64,000 nucleotides of DNA, from NCBI RefSeq assembly GCF_964204645.1, contig NC_134029.1, positions 7,646,001 through 7,710,000 of the forward strand, given 5' to 3'. The notes beneath the pieces are model-generated. The model made no database searches and was not told the DNA's origin. It saw only the letters and a program-made list of their open reading frames with translations. This stretch comes from Tubulanus polymorphus. Taxonomy: Eukaryota > Nemertea > Palaeonemertea > Tubulaniformes > Tubulanidae. Shown here piece by piece: positions 1 through 11,715 of the stretch. The stretch's first letter is position 1. Each line of letters begins with the position of its first letter. The translations under genes were made by a program, and so were the position numbers.

Positions 1-342
1 CATTAGCTAAATGGATAATTTTTAATAACTTAAATCTTTAAAGATCGGTAAAATTTTCAATTTTAACCACAGAATTAATCCCGCTATCTTTGTGAAAAAT
101 ACAAATTTTCTTCAGATTTTTCACATGAATCAAAATAATCAAAAGTTGAATCTAAATTCAAACTTCATGAAATTGGGTAGCAGTAGTATAACATTCACCT
201 CAGTACTCAAAATTTGCCAATTATAATCATAGTTTCTTTTTCGATCATTATCCCCTAGTTATCAACTCCCGGATATCAGATGGCTGATCTAAAAACAGCG
301 CCACAAGAGTTTTTACTCACGGGACAACAGGTTTTTACTTAC
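1..342. other. TRPM intron 5 (partial)
   Basis: AT-rich intron starting with the GTAAGT donor at 342 on the minus strand. I see no coding block, tandem repeat or mobile element in it. Confidence 0.7.
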
Positions 343-467
343 GTCACGGCCGATCAGTTCAGCTCTTCCATCAACTACACCCCAAGGTGCTACACCTAAT
401 GTGACAACCTTGTTCGCCTGCTTTACCGAACGATCCACCAGAGCATCTCCAACGTGTCGCATAACAC
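343..467 (-). CDS. TRPM: TRPM channel gene, exon 5 (last in window)
   Basis: This exon encodes residues 350-391. It completes the Gly of TGGTNTG and continues VMRHVGDAL, then VVTLGVAPWGVV and ELIGRD, matching the conserved TRPM block (R-H-V-G-D-A-L, then I-A-P-W-G-I-V, then D-L-I-G-R-D). The acceptor is TTCACAG at 469-468, and the donor GTAAGT begins at 342. The length is two bases plus 41 codons. The remaining SLOG region, ankyrin-like repeats, six transmembrane segments, TRP box and any C-terminal enzyme domain lie outside the left edge. The paralogue type therefore cannot be decided. Confidence 0.97.
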
Positions 468-720
468 CTGTGAATAGTTTGACAATCACATCATATGTCC
501 GCGCACACAACCTAATTATGCCTAACTTATACGTCTTTATAGGTCCAACTTTACTCACAACTTTTGATAGTAACAGTAGGACAAGACTTGCATAGAAACT
601 AAGTACACATTAAACACTAATTTGAAAAAAGAATCAAATGATATGATATGATTTCACCGAGAACAGGAGCATACGGAGATAAGTTATATTCTTTCAGTAA
701 AATGCAGTGTGAAAAAAGAA

Positions 721-751
<31 letters not shown>

Positions 752-948
752 AACAACAATCTGCAGAATAACAATATCTTCTGAAAAAGTAGCACACGTG
801 ATAACGGCGACGATTTTCTCTACTGAGAATATTTAACACTATGCTTCATCTTCATACAATTTTTCATAATCCATTTGCAACTCTTTATGTAGTAAGTATT
901 CTACCGTCTAGACGTCCGTGAATGCTAGGCTAGTTTTTCGGTTCTTAC
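468..948. other. TRPM intron 4 (481 bp)
   Basis: A short intron between two well-supported exons. It contains one A/T trinucleotide microsatellite (719-761) and nothing else I recognise. Confidence 0.85.
719..761. repeat. (AAT)n microsatellite
   Basis: Runs of AATAAT with minor interruptions in TRPM intron 4. Confidence 0.9.
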
Positions 949-1162
949 CGGTGTTGGTTCCTCCGGTAATGATCCACGCTCCCGTCGTTTTCGCGGCTTT
1001 CAAAAGCCCCTTACGGAAAACGCGCTTCAGCTTCGGCTGCAACTCGAAATTCGCGATTCCGCCGTGGACTGAAATGAGCAGTTTCGGCAATTCGAGTTTC
1101 CAGTTTTTGAGCAGTAATTGTAGAACGAGATCGGGCTGAGTATCGTGAGACAGACGCACATA
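949..1162 (-). CDS. TRPM: TRPM channel gene, exon 4 (SLOG/LSDAT core)
   Basis: This exon encodes residues 279-349 plus one base of codon 350. It carries the most recognisable TRPM signature: [12 protein letters not shown], then NFELQPKLK, then [18 protein letters not shown]. It forms the first half of the SLOG-like nucleotide-binding fold (Pfam LSDAT_euk, SLOG in TRPM) in the cytoplasmic N-terminus. The glycine-rich TGGTNTG loop follows a hydrophobic strand, as in the family. The acceptor is TTTTCAG before TATGTG, and the donor is GTAAGA after ACCG. In TRPM channels this fold packs in the cytosolic assembly and in some members binds ADP-ribose. Whether this one binds a nucleotide cannot be told. 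Confidence 0.97.
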
Positions 1163-1540
1163 CTGAAAATAAGGAATTGAAAAAAAAACATATAAAGTCA
1201 TACAGCAGCGGTGTAAAACAAGTTGTGCATTGGACTATCGTTAATGATGTTGTTCTAAGGTGATTCTGTCTAAAGTCTAAGTCTTAAGGCTCAATAAAAT
1301 ATTTGGACCAATGCAATCACCATTTTTATACTGACATAATATCTGTGCCAAATTGTCTCATTCAGTAGGGACTTATATGCAACAACCAATAACCTAGGTC
1401 CATTGAAAATTTTAGTAAATTCAATATGTGTTTCTAGGAAAGATACGTGTTTCACATACACTGCTAGCCCTGCTGCTGGCTGCCTTGTTGCTATCTTTGT
1501 AGATGAACAGTACACTCAAAAATAGCTCTACTAACTAAAC

Positions 1541-1853
1541 AGCTGCGATCATACGGAGACAAATAGGCACGGATCAGGGCCAAGTCTAATTTGGCCCATG
1601 CTTATTTAGAGAGCACGTTCACATGTAAACCACTCATTTGATACTAAAAAATGCTTAAACAAAGTGAAGTGAGTCACTTCTCGAACCAGTTGCAATTAAC
1701 ACTCAAACATTTGCCCCGTGCTAAAATTTGGCTAGGTCCTGGTCCGTTTTTGGTAGGGCCTGGGCCAAACACACACCAGCCCATTTGGCACCAGTGTGAA
1801 CCGCTTTTCCGTTCCAAAAACGCCCGGGCGAAAACACTCATGTGATTGCGGCT
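1541..1853 (+). mobile_element. Family A MITE, copy 1
   Basis: 313 bp. The left end AGCTGCGATCATACGGAG and right end TGTGATTGCGGCT are inverted repeats. The interior has the family pattern: repeated TTTGGCC/GGGCC blocks, an ACTAAA-ATGCTTAAAC-AAG centre and short self-complementary stretches. There is no coding capacity. Confidence 0.85.
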
Positions 1854-3062
1854 ACAATGTAGCACATCCAGACCCACTTAGCGCGGACTTATTCCTTTCA
1901 GCCAATTCTATAGATATCTTACTGACCAAGAACTGCTATTGTTTTCAGTCACGATTTAACTTAAATTTATCTACGCATCTATAAATAACTGTTCCCATGG
2001 AATGGTCGCTACTTTTGATTGTAACTGACCTTTCAATAGCGTGTGATGGAAAGAAAGCCACAGTGTACCATCAGAAAGAAGAACACACCAATGAATAATT
2101 CAAACAGAGTTCGAGTCAAATATGCGGAAACCGGCGTCAAAGCCAGAATGCAAATACGGTATATCCCGATTCCAATTCTAATTTCAAGATCAACATTTAT
2201 TTCTAAGCGTGACAGTATCATACATCATTGTCATAAATCATCGCAGAAATTTAGCTGTCAATTCTATAGACATTTCAAATAAATAGGCGAATATCTCAAA
2301 AGCTTCGTTCCGTAATCCTACTTTTTTTTCTTCTCCCGAGCAACCAATTTATCATAGCCCAATCTTATCATATACATACAGCAAATGCACCACCGATTTT
2401 GCTAAAGTTGAACTCGTGATGTTCGAAAATTTCATGTGGTTCCATCAAATTACTTCCAGACTGTGCTTACAATGACCGCAGTAATGAAAAGATTTCTTCT
2501 TATGGAAATTTTCGGAAAAGTTCTTTTAGCACGAGTACCATTTAAAATCACCTATTGCATTTTTGCTTACAATACGTGTTACTTAAGGACGCTAAGGACT
2601 TTTGAAAATCAATGAAGGTTCTGAGTATTGATGGATATAGATTACCTGAATCAATTTAGCAATTCAACTCTGCATCCATTTAAGAATGCGTTAATTAATG
2701 ACAGTTGATAGATTATGAAGTCTCGGCATAGGAAGTGGAATTTTTCTTATCTCAATAAATTCAGCAGTGGGTGGATATATCAATATCTGTCATCACTATT
2801 CTGTCACCACTGCTGTCAGGCTGAAAGGTGGCCATTAATGAATACGATCAAAGGTATACAGAAGGGACATCTTTTGGATTGATGAGGTATTTTCTAAATT
2901 TCATTTTCTTTATCATTTGATAAGGAACCCCGCAATTGGAAATATTTTGAATTGATGAGGGCAATTCTTTATCCGTGGATTCTGAACTTCAAAAATGGAG
3001 ATCTATGAATTAATGAAAATTCTTAAAGATTCTACCCGAGTGCGTTGAACAATGGGCATACC

Positions 3063-3253
3063 CCTTTAGTGCCTCTACACGGCGACGTGGTATATTATTA
3101 GTTACTATATTTCACTGTGACAGGTGCTGTCATCTTTCAATAGATAAAGTAACTAAACTAATTACTTATAACATCAATACACTGCGATGCGGTGTACTAA
3201 CAAAATCCATCATCTATCTATACATCGCACTGTGGAGTAGACACGCTGAAAGG
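3063..3253 (-). mobile_element. CCCTTT-ended short element (family D, copy 1)
   Basis: The left end CCCTTTAGTGCCTCTACAC is complementary to the right end, whose reverse complement reads CCCTTTCAGCGTGTCTACTC. TTAA follows on the right. The CCC-type terminus and TTAA recall piggyBac-type non-autonomous elements, although TTAA is not intact on the left. It is related to copies at 11430-11715 and 15140-15345. Confidence 0.6.
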
Positions 3254-3392
3254 GTTAATGAGGAATTTTTCCCAAGCCAATGTAAATCTTTGTTAGTGTA
3301 TTCAGAAATTATGAGATTGGGATATTTCCGAGTTCATCATTCACACCCGTTGATTCAGAACAAAAAATTTCACTTCTGTGGAGATCTTTTAC

Positions 3393-3558
3393 CTGTGCTT
3401 TTGTAGGATGAGTGTAGCCTTGGAATTCGATTGTGCCGTAAGCATCGGTCGGCATAAGTTCCGTATGTTTTCCGACGGTCCATTTGTCTCCGGGTATCTG
3501 TTGAGCCGGCTGCGGAGGCAGGTAGTAATGATGCAGTTCATCCCGACCACAGCCGCAC
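3393..3558 (-). CDS. TRPM: TRPM channel gene, exon 3
   Basis: This exon encodes residues 223-278. It starts by completing the Arg codon and continues into a CGCGR cysteine motif, a short Pro/Gln linker, then KWTVGKHTELMPTDAYGTIEFQG. The TRPM family has K-W-x-x-x-K-H-T-x-x-x-P-T-D-A-x-G-T-I-E-F-Q-G at this point. The acceptor is AATTAG at 3560-3559 and the donor is GTAAAA. The exon is 166 bp: one base plus 55 codons, leaving phase 0 for the next exon. No stop or frameshift is seen. This is the beginning of the cytoplasmic melastatin homology region. Confidence 0.95.
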
Positions 3559-4150
3559 CTAATTTGAAGACAAGATCAAAGTATGAGTACATGTATAACT
3601 ACGGCGCCTTCTAATGAGAAATATGATTAAGTTAATGGATTTAAGCATAATCTGCATGTGTACGCAGCAGAGCAGCAAAATTCATACCAGATTATGGGAT
3701 ATCAAAATGAAATCTTCACATCATTAACAAGCAAGCGGAAAAACCAAAGCCGAAATCAATTTGTAATATAATTTCAAGGGGTCTGTGGAAGTAAAAAATA
3801 GTGGAAGGGGTTTATTCCTCCAAAAAAATTCTAAAACTTTAAAACTTGTCGTGAAGTTGTCCCACATCATCTGAGGATTGTGTTGTGAGCTACAGTTATA
3901 ACGCAGTGCTGCAAACCGATCCCTGCACAGTGCACTATCGGTAACAAATTTAAAGATTCTTAGAAATATTTCATTAAAACACAAATGAAAAGAGTTTATT
4001 TTGCATTTCAAAATTACATTATCTAATAGAGAAATTATTATTCAAGGAAAAGCCTCTCAATAAAATCGTTCATGTTTTTTCAAGCATTGGAAAAAAACCC
4101 ACATAGAATCCAAACAAATGAATGAGGAACAAATACCGAAACATCAGAAA

Positions 4151-4478
4151 AGCTGCGATCACACTGAGACGATTTGGCCCGGGCCAGACCCGAGTCAAAT
4201 TTGGCCCGTGCCTAATTAGAGAGCAGCGTTCACACACAAACCACACACACGATACTAAACGATGCTTAAACAAAGCGAAATGAATCACTTCCTTAACCAG
4301 TAGCAATTCAAATGCAATAATTTGACCAGTACTAAAATTTGGCTCCTGCCTGATCAAACATTTTTGTTTGGGCCAAATTTGGCCAGGGCTAGACTGGCAG
4401 CACTGGCCCATTTCGGCACTCGGAACACTTGTTCTGGGCCTAATTTTGGCACGGGCGAAAAAACGCTTGTGTGATCGA
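4151..4478 (+). mobile_element. Family A MITE, copy 2
   Basis: The left end AGCTGCGATCACACTGAG matches the family end. The right end (CTTGTGTGATCG) has lost its last bases. The interior shows the TTTGGCC blocks and the TACTAAACGATGCTTAAAC core. Confidence 0.85.
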
Positions 4479-4920
4479 ATAAAATATCCCGGTAAAATTC
4501 TAGTTGCACACTCGACTTGGCATTCAATTCTTCAAAACAAGCCGCGGCGATGTACAGTTTTCGAGCGATTAAATTCTTATTATCGGCACTCGCGCGCTGA
4601 GTCCTGAGCGTAAATTATATCTCTCATACGCCCGATAAATAAATTGCTGGGAAACACACATCGCCGTTTATTAATTTCTCCTATGATGTATAGATGCGAC
4701 GTCAACCGAGCGAAGAAACATTACTTTTCGACGTGAAAAATTGTTAAATTGTATTTCCATGTAAAGGCAACTGAAGCATTAAATACAGATTGAGGTTATT
4801 GACGTGATACAACCTTCCTTTATATTCTGGAAATAAAAAGAGGCTTATTTTCGATCTAACTGCGAGAATAACAAACCACCTCGTTATTTTTGTCGTTTTT
4901 TTTAAACAGAATTTCGTTAA

Positions 4921-5020
4921 AACCTACTCTAAACATTATCTACGCCTAATCCTAAACACCCTCTCTTAATCCCGAACCTAATTGCTTGCATAAATCCTAA
5001 ACCATATAAACCCTTTTTGA
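4921..5020. repeat. Degenerate CCTAAAC-type repeat
   Basis: Loose repetition of TCCTAAACC/ATCCTAA motifs. It resembles decayed telomere-like or simple-satellite sequence, and no unit is conserved enough to define a period. Confidence 0.35.
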
Positions 5021-5474
5021 TGAAGTCAGAATACCACAAAACCCAAAGATCGGTTTGAAAAATACCTTAACTTATTTGATTTCTTTATTAATAAGTTAAA
5101 TCAATGTATGGGTTATTTTCTGTAGGGCTGTATTACGCGTAAGTCACAACAAAAGCATTTCTAAACCAGACACTATTTTTCAGTAAAACAAGTGACAGTT
5201 TGGGCTCAGTTTTTCCGTACAAGAGCTCATCAATTGAGGGATCAGTTAGGAAAGGGTTAATTGTGTTAGAATTCAATATGAATACTTTTTTTCAAAATAT
5301 TTTCGGACTATTACTGGAATCTTTCCAGAAAATACAGACTTCTAATCAAATCGATATCTTTTTGATATTCTGCGGCTACTGTGGTTGATAGACTTAGCAA
5401 AACGAGATCTATAACTTATTCAATAGCTGACAGCAACACAGAGACGTGGTAATCTCGAAGAGTCGTTTGACAAT

Positions 5475-5896
5475 AGCTGCGTTCACACTAGGATTTCAGT
5501 ACGGTACTAAGCGTTCACACTAGGAAATTATTCAAGGCCTATTCGAGGCTTATTCAGTTCCGTACTGAAATACGCGGTTATTAAGCGCAGAATGCGATTC
5601 CGCGTCGAAAACCCGATCTCAGTACGACACTGAGCTGGCCGCGTATTTTCTGTAGTGTGAACACAGATTCGGCGCTTAGTTAGCCATGTATTCCCATCCT
5701 CGTAGTACAAAACACTTAGCACTAATTACACTCCCCTCTATTGGCACACTGGGTGACTACTATACTGGGCTTACTAAGTGCCGAATCGCGACTCGTAGTG
5801 TGAACGTAAATGGCTGTATAAGCGCCATATTTTGGTGAATTCGGCACCAGCGAAATATGGTAATTCGTAAGCGCCGAATCTAGTGTGAACGCGGCT
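5475..5896. mobile_element. Family B MITE (TTCACAC ends, AAT target duplication)
   Basis: 422 bp. The left end AGCTGCGTTCACACTAG and right end CTAGTGTGAACGCGGCT are inverted repeats, directly flanked by AAT on both sides (5472-5474 and 5897-5899). The interior repeats the terminal motif in both orientations (GCGTTCACACTAGG, GTAGTGTGAAC). There is no open frame for a transposase. The ends share the AGCNGCG-TCACAC core with family A. Confidence 0.82.
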
Positions 5897-6938
5897 AATA
5901 TTCCAAAAAAGGCAAACGTACACAGCAAATTAGAGCGCGTGTCGTGGAATGAAAATACGCCAACTGTAAAGCACGAGTATGTCATTATATTACACTGGAC
6001 AGTCAAAGCTATCGAGCCGTTCTAAATCTAACCAGCACCAGCGGGGAGAGACATACACATCAATATTTCCTGTCCGTGACAATTAGTTATGATAAAATGA
6101 TGTTCATTGGTCTCGTAGTACACAGCCTGCTGCATATTATGAATATTGAGTGATGTTGGTTTCCGCTGCTCTACTAAATCTCCTCACTCATCAACTCGCT
6201 TGCTGTCTTGGGCCTGTGCCGAGGGAGGTGGGTTCAGGGGTAGCGAACAAACCCCCTAAAATGCCCTTCAAAAGGTCAGCGTCATTACCGTTTATAAATG
6301 TTGAGGGACACATGATACGCCACGGTCGGCTGCCGCAAGGTATATTAATATTAAGACGAGATAATTTCAGCGAAAATGAGCACGAACGAAATTCGTTCAT
6401 TATTAACGAATCTACAACACCGATTAACTGACGAGTTGTCTAGACGTAAAGCTGAAACTCTCAACAACGGATTTATCTAGCAAATCATAATTTGTAATAT
6501 AAAGGGCTGTAGCCGCTAAGGGGTGAGCTACAATGACGATGACTGAGTGAATGAACGCCAGAATATCTTTAGGCGGAAAGAATAAATTCTAACGTCCTGT
6601 CAACTCGTCGAAGCGAAGTTTTTTTCGCGCAAGTCGGAATTTTTCCACCCATTCAATGCTCGCGGTCATTTACAAAACCTGAAAATAAGAGACTCGATTT
6701 CCATGAGTGTGTCTGTCTATAAGGGGGCGGGGGCCCGAGAATGGTCACGCGAGGGTGATTACGTACTCATCGAACGTCGGGCTGCCGTTAGTTGATATTT
6801 TCCACCTTGAGGATAGTTACGAAACCGACGCGGCATTCGTATCATCATGGTTATTACAAATCAGTCACAGGAGAATCGACGGTAATTATTTAGTCTGGAT
6901 ACCGACCAACATCTACATCAAAAATTAATACATATAAT

Positions 6939-7008
6939 GAGAGAGAGGGAGAGAGGGAGAGAGGGAGAGAGGGAGAGAGGGAGAGAGGGAGGGAGGGAGG
7001 GAGGGAGG

Positions 7009-7077
<69 letters not shown>

Positions 7078-7222
7078 GGAGAGGGAGAGGGAGAGGGAGA
7101 GGGAGAGGGAGAGGGAGAGGGAGAGGGAGAGGGAGAGGGAGAGGGAGAGGGAGAGGGAGAGGGAGAGGGAGAGGGAGAGGGAGAGAGAGAGAGGGAGGGA
7201 GGGAGGGAGGGAGGGAGGGAGG

Positions 7223-7272
<50 letters not shown>
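6939..7272. repeat. 334-nt pure polypurine (GA/GGGA/GAGGGA) compound microsatellite
   Basis: Every base on the plus strand from 6939 to 7272 is a purine. Blocks in order: GAGAGG-type units, (GGGA)n, (GA)n, (GAGGGA)n, (GGGA)n, (GA)n. The open frames across it (Leu/Ser-rich or Gly/Glu-rich) are products of the repeat and are not genes. Confidence 0.97.
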
Positions 7273-7274
<2 letters not shown>

Positions 7275-7740
7275 CATTTGTATCGTAGAAGTATGTGCAG
7301 CAGCAGCTCAGGTGACAATGTACGAGCGATGAGGCGTGAATGTAGCAGGTAGAATATTGCAAATCTAAGTATCCGTCGATGAATATATCCGATACGCAGG
7401 CTTCATTAAACTCGATCGCGATCGGCAAAACGGATGAAACAAAACACGGCCGCCAAAGAATTAACTCGCTAAAATTATTATCTTTTATTCACGCGCAGCA
7501 ACGAGCCTTCTGCTCGTAGACCAACGGGAAAACCAGTCCCCGTTAACTAAAAATGAAAAGCTTTCGTAAGTTATTAGTTGAAGGCGTTCTTATTTTCAAT
7601 CGCAATGGGGACGAAACAAGAAAACGTACGCCGATAATCGAAATGATCTTTTGGTGTAAGTAGTATATTAAAAGTCTAGGAGAACCTGTTCGTGTTACTG
7701 GCCCCTGGACTGAGAAACTGACATTATAGCCTCAATCAGG

Positions 7741-7924
7741 CGAAGCACCTTCACAGGTAAACCACTCACTTCATACTAAACAATGCCTCGAACAAAGCGA
7801 AGTGATTCACTTCCAAAACCTTTTAGAATTCACACACACAAATTCGACCAGTGCTTGGCTTGGGCCTGATCCGACGTTTTTGGTCGCGCCAAATTTGGCC
7901 AGAATTGCTCGCGCGATCGCGGCT
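7741..7924 (+). mobile_element. Family A MITE, copy 3 (5'-truncated)
   Basis: Retains the ACCACTCACT-TACTAAACAATGC centre, the CCGACGTTTTTGGTC block and the right end GCGCGATCGCGGCT. The left third is lost. Confidence 0.8.
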
Positions 7925-8524
7925 AACAATTTACTTTTCGATTACCGGTGACACTACTAGCGCCTTTGTTATTTCATTTTAGTGCTTCATCCATTTTTCC
8001 CCCGCACACCGGCAGTAAGAAGATGATCGTCGACCGATCGGGCGTCCGTGGATGGGAGGAGAAAAAGCCGCACGACGCCATCTCGTAAGCGCGGATGAAT
8101 TCATTGTTGTTGTTCATATTATCGCGACGGACAATTTTCGTCCGACCGACCGAAAATTGAGAGATAATTTCAGCAGCCTACGACGATGGTGATGATGATG
8201 ACGATGATGAAGAGAGACTTTAAGAAGTAATGACGCGAGGCAAAATAACACTGACAGCGAATGAGCTGTAGTCGCTTTGAAAATGAGCCGAGAGCCAGAC
8301 TTAAATAGACGGAACAGTCGCGGGCGTCTCCATTACTCAGAAGATTTGTTCGGATTCATGCTTTTCGCTCGAGCTCAAATATCGAAGCCGGTATTTAGAG
8401 AAGATGATATCGCGCAGAGTCCCTGGGATGGTTTCAGTACAAGGAAACCGTTTTATCGGATTGTAAATATCTACCCGCCGATTGAAAAGAAATTTCCAAA
8501 AAAAAATTCGGAAAAAAACAAATT

Positions 8525-8900
8525 CGAAATGTAACAACTTGAAATAAAAAATCCGAGACATTCATGATTTTTCTACTGCATTCATCGAGAAATGAATTTT
8601 TCCCATAACAAAGTTTTTCTCTTGTGAGACAAAAACAAAGATTTTCTTTATTGTCCGACTATAACAAGGTGACCATAGGTCAAGGCTGGCTCATTCAGAA
8701 ATATGAATTCGAATGTTACAACTTGAAATAATAAATCCACGTTCATGATTTTTCTACTGCATTCTACTGAGAGTTTTAATAGGCAACAAATTTCGGTCTG
8801 GCACTTGTTTTCTCGCAACGAAAACAAGTTTTTCTCTTACGTGAACAATAACATCGTTTTTCCTGTCAGACGATAACAAGGCGACCATAGGTCAAGGCTG
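8525..8900. repeat. Diverged tandem duplication (two ~180-bp units)
   Basis: Both units share, in order, ACAACTTGAAATAA, TTCATGATTTTTCTACTGCATTC, GTTTTTCTCTT and ATAACAAGGYGACCATAGGT followed by CAAGGCTGGC. Unit 1 is about 8529-8690 and unit 2 about 8713-8903. Unit 2 carries an extra palindromic insert around TTGTTTTCTCGCAACGAAAACAAG. No coding function is seen. Confidence 0.8.
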
Positions 8901-9278
8901 GCAACATGCTCGTCGAAATACTGACTCCCGACTTAAAATCCAGAGTGCCCGAACGAGGAAGTGCGCGTGTCGGCTTTGATGTTACTCAGTCATCAAAAGC
9001 GCTAGGGAAATTAGCTAATTAATACAACACGACGTACCACTAGAGAGAAAACGGGCGGTAACTAGCTTACAGGAACACCTGCCAGTGACATCGCGCGCAC
9101 GCACACAAAATAAGCCTCGTAAACATAATTAGTGCTATAACCTCTCAAGTGGTGTCGTAAAATTCAAGGCGATCATCGGAGGCAGCAGAAATTATACGCC
9201 GACCGAGCGTTGAGGTTACAATATTGATGATGAGAGTAATTCGATGCACTCAAATCGAACTGCATCACAGAATATAAT

Positions 9279-9484
9279 AGCCGCCATTACAGGGCGACGA
9301 TTTGGCCCGCGCCTAATTAAAGAGCAGCATTCACACATAAGCCACTCACTCGATACTAAACAATGCTTAAACTATGCGATGAGAGTCACTTCCGCAAGCA
9401 GTAGCAATTCAAACACTTATTTGTCATTTTTCTGAAATTTGGCTCAGGCTTGGTCCGACGTTTTTGATCGGGCTAAATTTGGTT
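9279..9484 (+). mobile_element. Family A MITE, copy 4 (3'-truncated)
   Basis: Begins in the GACGATTTGGCCCGCGCC block and carries the ACTAAACAATGCTTAAAC core and GGTCCGACGTTTTTGATC. It ends before the right inverted repeat. Confidence 0.78.
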
Positions 9485-10365
9485 AATATGTTTACAAGAG
9501 GCAAATTGTGGTCTGGATCATCATTTAGAACAACATCATTCAAACATACAACAACCTATAAGAATGTATCGTTTTCAGCAAACAATAATTGTTGGAATTA
9601 ACCTAATCTACGGTTAATGAAGTAGTGTAATTAAAATTGCGAAATCTATCCAAGTTTTTCATAACCAATACAATAATAATGATAGATTTTGTCAAATCTT
9701 GTCGAGAAATTAAACTTCAGGGGCAAGAGTTCGATCTGTGTCTTCATACCATCAGGTTTGAGTACCTGCCATGGTGGGTTATACGATACAATTCGGTGTG
9801 ATAATTGTGGTAGACATTCCGCCAACCAGAGAATCCTTTCAGTTGTTACACTTCATTACCATTCGAAGCATTACAGGGGGCACATTGAGAACATATGTCA
9901 CCTTCCGTCTGAATTAAAATTCTCTCTGCTCCAGCAGAACGAGCAGCGCGGGTATGAAGAAATTACCAGTGAAAATCAGCGAGAATTCATCTAACATCTA
10001 ACATCAAATTTGAGCCTAGAACCGTGGAACTGAACTAGGGACCGAAACAAAATCCCTATCATCTACTGATATGAAAGAATTCAATTATTTCATCTGCCCC
10101 GGTGATTGGCGGTAGTTGCTTGTTTGATCATTGCAAAGTCTCTCAGGCAGACGTCGTTAACATTAGTGTACGAGGCATTCGGCAAATAAAAATACCATTA
10201 GGCAACCGATGTCCCGAACATGTCAGCGTTCGGGGAGGAGTTGTTGACATTTTTACCCAGGATAATCGACGACACGGGGAAATTCGTGATGTTAACAGAA
10301 TTGCCAATTAGGGAAACAAGCATTAAAGCATTACAGATAACGAGACATTCATCAACCGACTGCGA

Positions 10366-10409
10366 TGAAGTCAATTCGATGAAGTCGCTGAAGTCAATTC
10401 GATGAAGTC
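10366..10409. repeat. 22-bp tandem duplication
   Basis: TGAAGTCAATTCGATGAAGT is repeated twice in tandem. Confidence 0.8.
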
Positions 10410-10670
10410 GATTTATCGTTGACCCAGTAATTACAACAGTGGCAGTGACCACAAATCATATGCTTAACATTTTCAACTACTCCACTTTCTCAAACATTTC
10501 AAAATTTCAGCAAACCAGGGATAGACGAGACGATACACTAAAACCCTAAAAGATACATCAATTTCAACCCTTTACGAAATCTTTCAATAGATGATGCACA
10601 ATTTTTGACGATGAAGTTTTGTTACTGGGCAACATTTCGATTTTTTCATCGCCATAAAAACCATTACAAC

Positions 10671-10850
10671 AATGTTCATATACATCGACCCCTATTATCT
10701 TAAGGGTTCTGTGTGGGTCAATGTGCACTACGTCATCAATGTCGACATTCCAGAATGACAATTACTCAATTTGATTTTTGGTTACCAGTCAATTCAATTC
10801 AATTATCAATAATATTCAAATCCAAAACATCATTATTGATCCTCAATATT
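10671..10850. repeat. Dispersed repeat family E, copy 1
   Basis: Shares ATACATYGACMCCTA, AAGGGTTCTGTGTG, GATGTGCACTACGTCATCAA and CAGTCAATTCAATTCAATTA with copies at 26605 and 34452. No terminal repeats or coding frame identified. Confidence 0.7.
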
Positions 10851-11429
10851 ATTCAATTTATATCATACTGTATTATCTATTGTCGACAATTTTCACCAAA
10901 ATATGTTTTATTTTTCAAGGCCTCATTTAACTATCGAGTTAGTTTTCTTTTTGAATCTTAACTACGGTTCTTCATCAAGTACAGATGAACTGAACATATT
11001 GGTTGCCTTATATTAGTGAAGATTAGCAATGTTGGTGAAAACGGGAAAAATGGGAAAAAAACACATTTTTTCGAAAAATTCAAACTGAAGACAACACTGG
11101 TGCGGTGGTGTGCAACAAGACGTGTTCAAACAGGTGGGAGCAACACAGACACATGCATGGAACTAACCTTTCGTGGAAAATGGTCGAATACGACCGGTGG
11201 TGATGGTGGTGGCCGTTGGACCTGACGAAGAACAAAATCATTTATTACATCATTTAGGAGTTCGTTACTCATACAAGGATCATCGACGTGCATTCATTTG
11301 CAGGGGGTAACGAAAAATGGAAATTATGGAAAATTTACTCGAGAGTCACTAATAGGTGTGACTGGTGTTACCACAACACGTGCGTGTTGTATTTTGGTGA
11401 TAAAAAAAGTTTTATAGACCAGTTTTCCC

Positions 11430-11715
11430 TTAAAGCCTTTCAGTACGTCTACACCGCAGTGCAGTGTATAAATCGGTGGTGTACTACACTGTATCGTGGT
11501 GTAATGATGTTGTTAGTCCATTTAATTGGTTTTCCAACTCTGTTGATAGATGGCAGCACCTGTCAAACACAGCACTACTAATGTAACTAACAATACACTG
11601 GTATGATGTTGACACACTAAAGGCGTATGCCCGTTATTCTACACACTAGTGTAGAATTCTTTGAAATTTTCAAATTACCTCCAGCACTTTCAGGTATTAA
11701 AGTCAGTACTAAAAG
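11430..11715 (+). mobile_element. CCCTTT-ended short element (family D, copy 2)
   Basis: Shares CTTTCAGTACGTCTACACC (inverted relative to copy 1), GTATAAATCGGTG, AGATGGCAGC and the CTCCAGCACTTTCAG block with the copy at 15140. It contains several short inverted stretches and no coding capacity. Confidence 0.55.

Larger units (their letters stand above)
1163..3392. other. TRPM intron 3 (2.2 kb)
   Basis: Contains one family A MITE (1541-1853) and one CCCTTT-ended element (about 3063-3253). The remainder is AT-rich with no coding signal. Confidence 0.8.

Noticed and set aside
6890-7428. Leu/Ser-rich and Gly/Glu-rich frames
   Set aside because: They are produced entirely by the GA-rich microsatellite, which has no stop codons in several frames.
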